A stretch of 64,000 nt of DNA from NCBI GenBank assembly GCA_949130495.1, contig OX422222.1, positions 106,133,709 to 106,197,708 of the forward strand, written 5' to 3'. Below the pieces are notes generated by a model. The model saw nothing but the letters and a program-made list of their open reading frames with translations, was not told the origin of the DNA and ran no database searches. The stretch is from Sambucus nigra (taxonomy: Eukaryota; Streptophyta; Magnoliopsida; Dipsacales; Adoxaceae). Position numbers and translations under genes: made by a program. Of this stretch, positions 61,500 through 64,000 are shown one piece after another (the stretch's first letter is position 1; each line of letters opens with the position of its first letter).

Positions 61500-61784
61500 C
61501 AATACTCTTATACATCATGCTTCCTACGTCACATCTGGTTCAAGACCCTAAAACACTTTTTTATTTTATTTTCTATTTTACACATGGAGTTAACCTTCCA
61601 ATCAACACATATTCAAAAAATTAGATCAAAATACAATTTCTTGCTTTTTTTTAAAGTCCAATAAAAACTGTTGAAAATACCTTATTTGATTGAAAGAGTA
61701 ATTTCAATAAAAAATAAACATTTGGGGAAAATAGATTCTTAGGGCCTAGAATTAGCTCTGATGTATGGTGTGATGTAGGAGAGA

Positions 61785-61846
<62 letters not shown>

Positions 61847-61989
61847 TTCTCATATTCATATTCTATAATTTTTCTTGTATGATTATATCTTTAGTTTTTC
61901 TACGTTAGTATTTATCCTTATTGTAAAACGTATAAACGCGATGTGTGATACCGATTTAAATTAATTCGTAACTTTCTATTTTGGCACAC
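60366..61989. other. AT-rich, no gene; two microsatellites
   Basis: Very AT-rich, with a GA run at about 61455-61497 and a CT-then-TA run at about 61785-61848. No coding or LTR signature is recognised. Confidence 0.6.
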
Positions 61990-62572
61990 TTATTTAATTA
62001 GAGTCTATTTAAACCAAATCAAATTATCCCCTAAACATGCAACTATGTGTGTGCGTGTGTCAACCCATAAATAAATAAAGCATGTGAAACAAATATTCAG
62101 GAAAAATCCTCGAAGGGAAAAACCTTTTATTTCTAGAACTTTGAAGAATTCACAAGACCATTGACTTACATACAACCTGATAATCGCCCACAAGTGTAAC
62201 GCACGGTGTCTTCATCAAACCTTCAAAGCAACGGCTAGAAATGCCATTGATTGGAATCTCTCACAAGAACTCCAGATGGTCAGCAATGAAGAAGAAAACG
62301 GCTTCTCCACAAGATATGAACTTTATAAGGACTCCCTCCACAATAGCACGTAGCTGTCTAGTTGTAGAGTTCTCCCCACAAAGAATAAACCACAACAAAG
62401 TGTGTTCTTGAACACCAAAATAATTCACCAAGGCATATGAGATTTTTTGTGAATTGTAAAACCAAAAAAGGTTTAAACCCTACAAGGAAGAAGCCAAAAG
62501 TATTCTGCTTTCGCAGTTTTCTGTGTTTCAAAACGCTGGGACTTCTTAATGAAAATGACACCATTTAATGAG

Positions 62573-62580
62573 TATTTATA
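62573..62580 (-). promoter_or_regulatory. TATA box in LTR-like unit 1
   Basis: On the minus strand TTTTGTATAAATACTC. The palindromes at 62609-62720 lie 30-140 bp upstream. Confidence 0.55.
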
Positions 62581-62608
62581 CAAAATCACACCGCCTCGAT
62601 ATTAGAGC

Positions 62609-62720
62609 TCGTTCGAACGAATTAGCAATCTTGCGCGAACGAAGTATAGATGTCGTTTGAACGACATCGCGCGACAGTTCCATATCGTTCGAACGAGAGT
62701 ACCAAGTCGTTTGAACGACT
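62609..62720. repeat. Palindrome cluster, TCGTTCGAACGA type
   Basis: Copies are CTCGTTCGAACGA (62609), GTCGTTTGAACGAC (62652), ATCGTTCGAACGA (62685) and GTCGTTTGAACGAC (62707), plus a half copy at 62636. Two of them are perfect palindromes of 12 bases. Confidence 0.88.
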
Positions 62721-62760
62721 ATTGCGTCAAAAAATATTATTTTAGTGTCCGCTCCAATAC

Positions 62761-63239
62761 TTAGAAAAAATACTCATTCTCAAATTTTGACGAAAAAGTC
62801 CGCTCCAACAATTACAAAATATATTTTGTAAAAATATCCCCAAAGCTCTAAGTGGAAAGTTAACGTATTTAAAACATAACCTTACCAAAGTAAACTTCGC
62901 AAAGTATTTTTGAGGAAGAAATTGATATTCGGATCCGTCTTTGATGCGTGAATGTTCTTGAATGCTCTTCGATGGTGTAGCGGTCTATGACATACTAAAT
63001 TGATAACGAACTTATAAAATAATGTCGTTACAAATCTGCCCCTATGTCTATGTCGATATATACATACAAATATCCGAATTATCAAATACCAAAATGCCTA
63101 TACAAATATACCCTCCCATTGAATAAATTTGCAAGATCTCAAACTGTTCTTCAAAAAGCCTTCATCAAATCTCAAAGCTTTTCTCATCAGGGTGTGCAAC
63201 ATTATGATCTTTGAGAACGTGTGATAATTGATTAACTTT
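62761..63239. other. No gene recognised
   Basis: AT-rich sequence between the two LTR-like units, possibly U3 of unit 1. Nothing coding is supported. Confidence 0.5.
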
Positions 63240-64000
63240 GCAAATTTCTAATATAGCACACTTATTTAATTTCATCCCCTAAACATGCATCTAAGGTGCG
63301 TGTGTCAACCCATAAATAAATAAAGCATGTGACACAAAAATATGCTGAGACACAGAATTCAGGAAAAAACCCCTTTCGGGTAAAACCTTTATTTCACTAT
63401 GAATATACAAGCCGCAACTTACAATTACATAGAGAAATCTGCAATGGATCAACGCGTAGCCAACCCACAAAGACACGCAGTCTTGAACTCAGCAAGAGAA
63501 TACACGCAGCACCCTCCAAGGACTCGCAGCCCAAACAACGAAGGTAGAACCGCAACTCTCCTCAATGACACGCAGCCATAAAAACTTTGTAGAGACTCCC
63601 TCAGCAATGACACGCAGCCCTCGGTTGCAAAGATCTCTCCACAAAGATGAACAACAACAAAGTTTGTGTTCTAGGGTTCCAAAAGATTCACAAAAGTAAT
63701 TGGGATTTTTGTGTGTGAATCAAAAAGATGTTTGACACATCAAAAAACGAAGTCTTGTTGTGTTTGAACTCTTAAAAATGTTTTCTCAAAGACTTGAAAA
63801 AATACACCATCGGAATAGTAATATATATAGGAAATATAAGATGGTGGGTAAAAAACACACGGAACTGCTCGAGTATATCCCAGGCAGACCGGTCTGGCTT
63901 GGGGGCGGATCGGTCCGGATGACCGGATCGGTTCTTTTAAAATATGGCTCCATCGGTTTGCATTCGATCTGGGGTATACTGGATCAGCAGCAAGCGGATC
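63240..64000 (-). mobile_element. LTR-like unit 2, minus orientation, cut by the window end
   Basis: Matches unit 1 at its low end (AACATGCATCTAAGGTGCG, then CCCATAAATAAATAAAGCA). The middle part contains three or four ACACGCAG-type short repeats (63470-63610). A minus-strand TATATATA is at 63820-63828 and a palindrome cluster follows. Confidence 0.55.
63884..63934. repeat. Palindrome cluster, GACCGGTC type
   Basis: CAGACCGGTCTG at 63885-63896 is a perfect 12-base palindrome. CGGATCGGTCCGG and CCGGATCGGTTC follow. The intervening TTGGGGGCGGA and the following GATCGGTTCTTTTA match the cluster at 27199-27386, although the surrounding LTR is a different family. More copies may lie beyond the window. 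Confidence 0.8.

Larger units (their letters stand above)
61990..62760 (-). mobile_element. LTR-like unit 1, minus orientation
   Basis: Shares a block with 63240-63420, including CCCCTAAACATGCA, GTGTCAACCCATAAATAAA and TTCAGGAAAAA. The minus-strand GGTTTTTCCCTTCGAGGATT block resembles the R-U5 region of plant copia LTRs. A minus-strand TATA box is at 62573-62580 and a palindrome cluster lies upstream. Exact ends are not established. Confidence 0.55.

Noticed and set aside
61440..61850. Large hairpin between the GA run and the CT run
   Set aside because: The two runs could pair, but both are simple microsatellites of common type. Pairing potential alone is not evidence of function.

Overview
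The window looks like intergenic DNA of a large, repeat-rich flowering-plant genome, most likely a dicot. I found no intact host gene, no tRNA or rRNA, and no organellar segment. Almost everything between about 2.8 and 58 kb is a stack of nested LTR retrotransposons. The largest are four elements of the Ty3/gypsy Tat lineage, recognised by a second, plant-type RNase H after the Ty3 RNase H and by accessory genes placed antisense to pol.

Nesting. Element 1 (minus strand) is the oldest. Its 3' LTR-like end and antisense genes lie at 3.2-11.1 kb, and its pol lies at 11.4-15.8 kb. The rest of its gag lies at 29.3-30.9 kb and 40.8-41.5 kb. Element 2 (plus strand, 15820-29298) splits its protease region. 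Element 4 (minus strand, 30920-40796) splits its gag and is flanked by the target duplication ACCTC. Element 3 (plus strand, 41939-55401) is a relative of element 2. It sits inside a Tekay/Del-like LTR with the target duplication ATAAC. Two probable solo LTRs of one further family sit inside elements 2 and 3: 26163-27761 (duplication CCTCT) and 47512-49509 (duplication AGGAT).

Shared design. Each Tat element carries a gene antisense to gag-pol between the end of pol and its 3' LTR. Elements 2 and 3 encode a protein resembling the 'putative gypsy type transposon' family (PF04195) with a coiled coil. Element 4 encodes a plant-mobile-domain (PMD) protein in five exons. Element 1 has a PMD gene followed by a second, DUF7745-like gene. 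These genes have recognisable GT-AG introns, and several have candidate TATA boxes. In elements 2 and 3 the introns fall at matching positions. Each element also carries a tandem array whose units contain short inverted repeats that could fold as hairpins.

Ends of the window. The first 2.8 kb are AT-rich with a long microsatellite. From 57.6 to 64 kb there is a degenerate Ty1/copia gag (SIRE-like, UBN2 plus a zinc knuckle), AT-rich sequence, and two related minus-strand LTR-like units. These two units, and both solo LTRs, carry clusters of short palindromes just upstream of a minus-strand TATA box.

All coding regions are broken by stops, frameshifts or deletions. Element 4 is the least damaged: its LTR remnants are nearly identical, with two in-frame stops in its remaining pol and three in the joined exons of its antisense gene.
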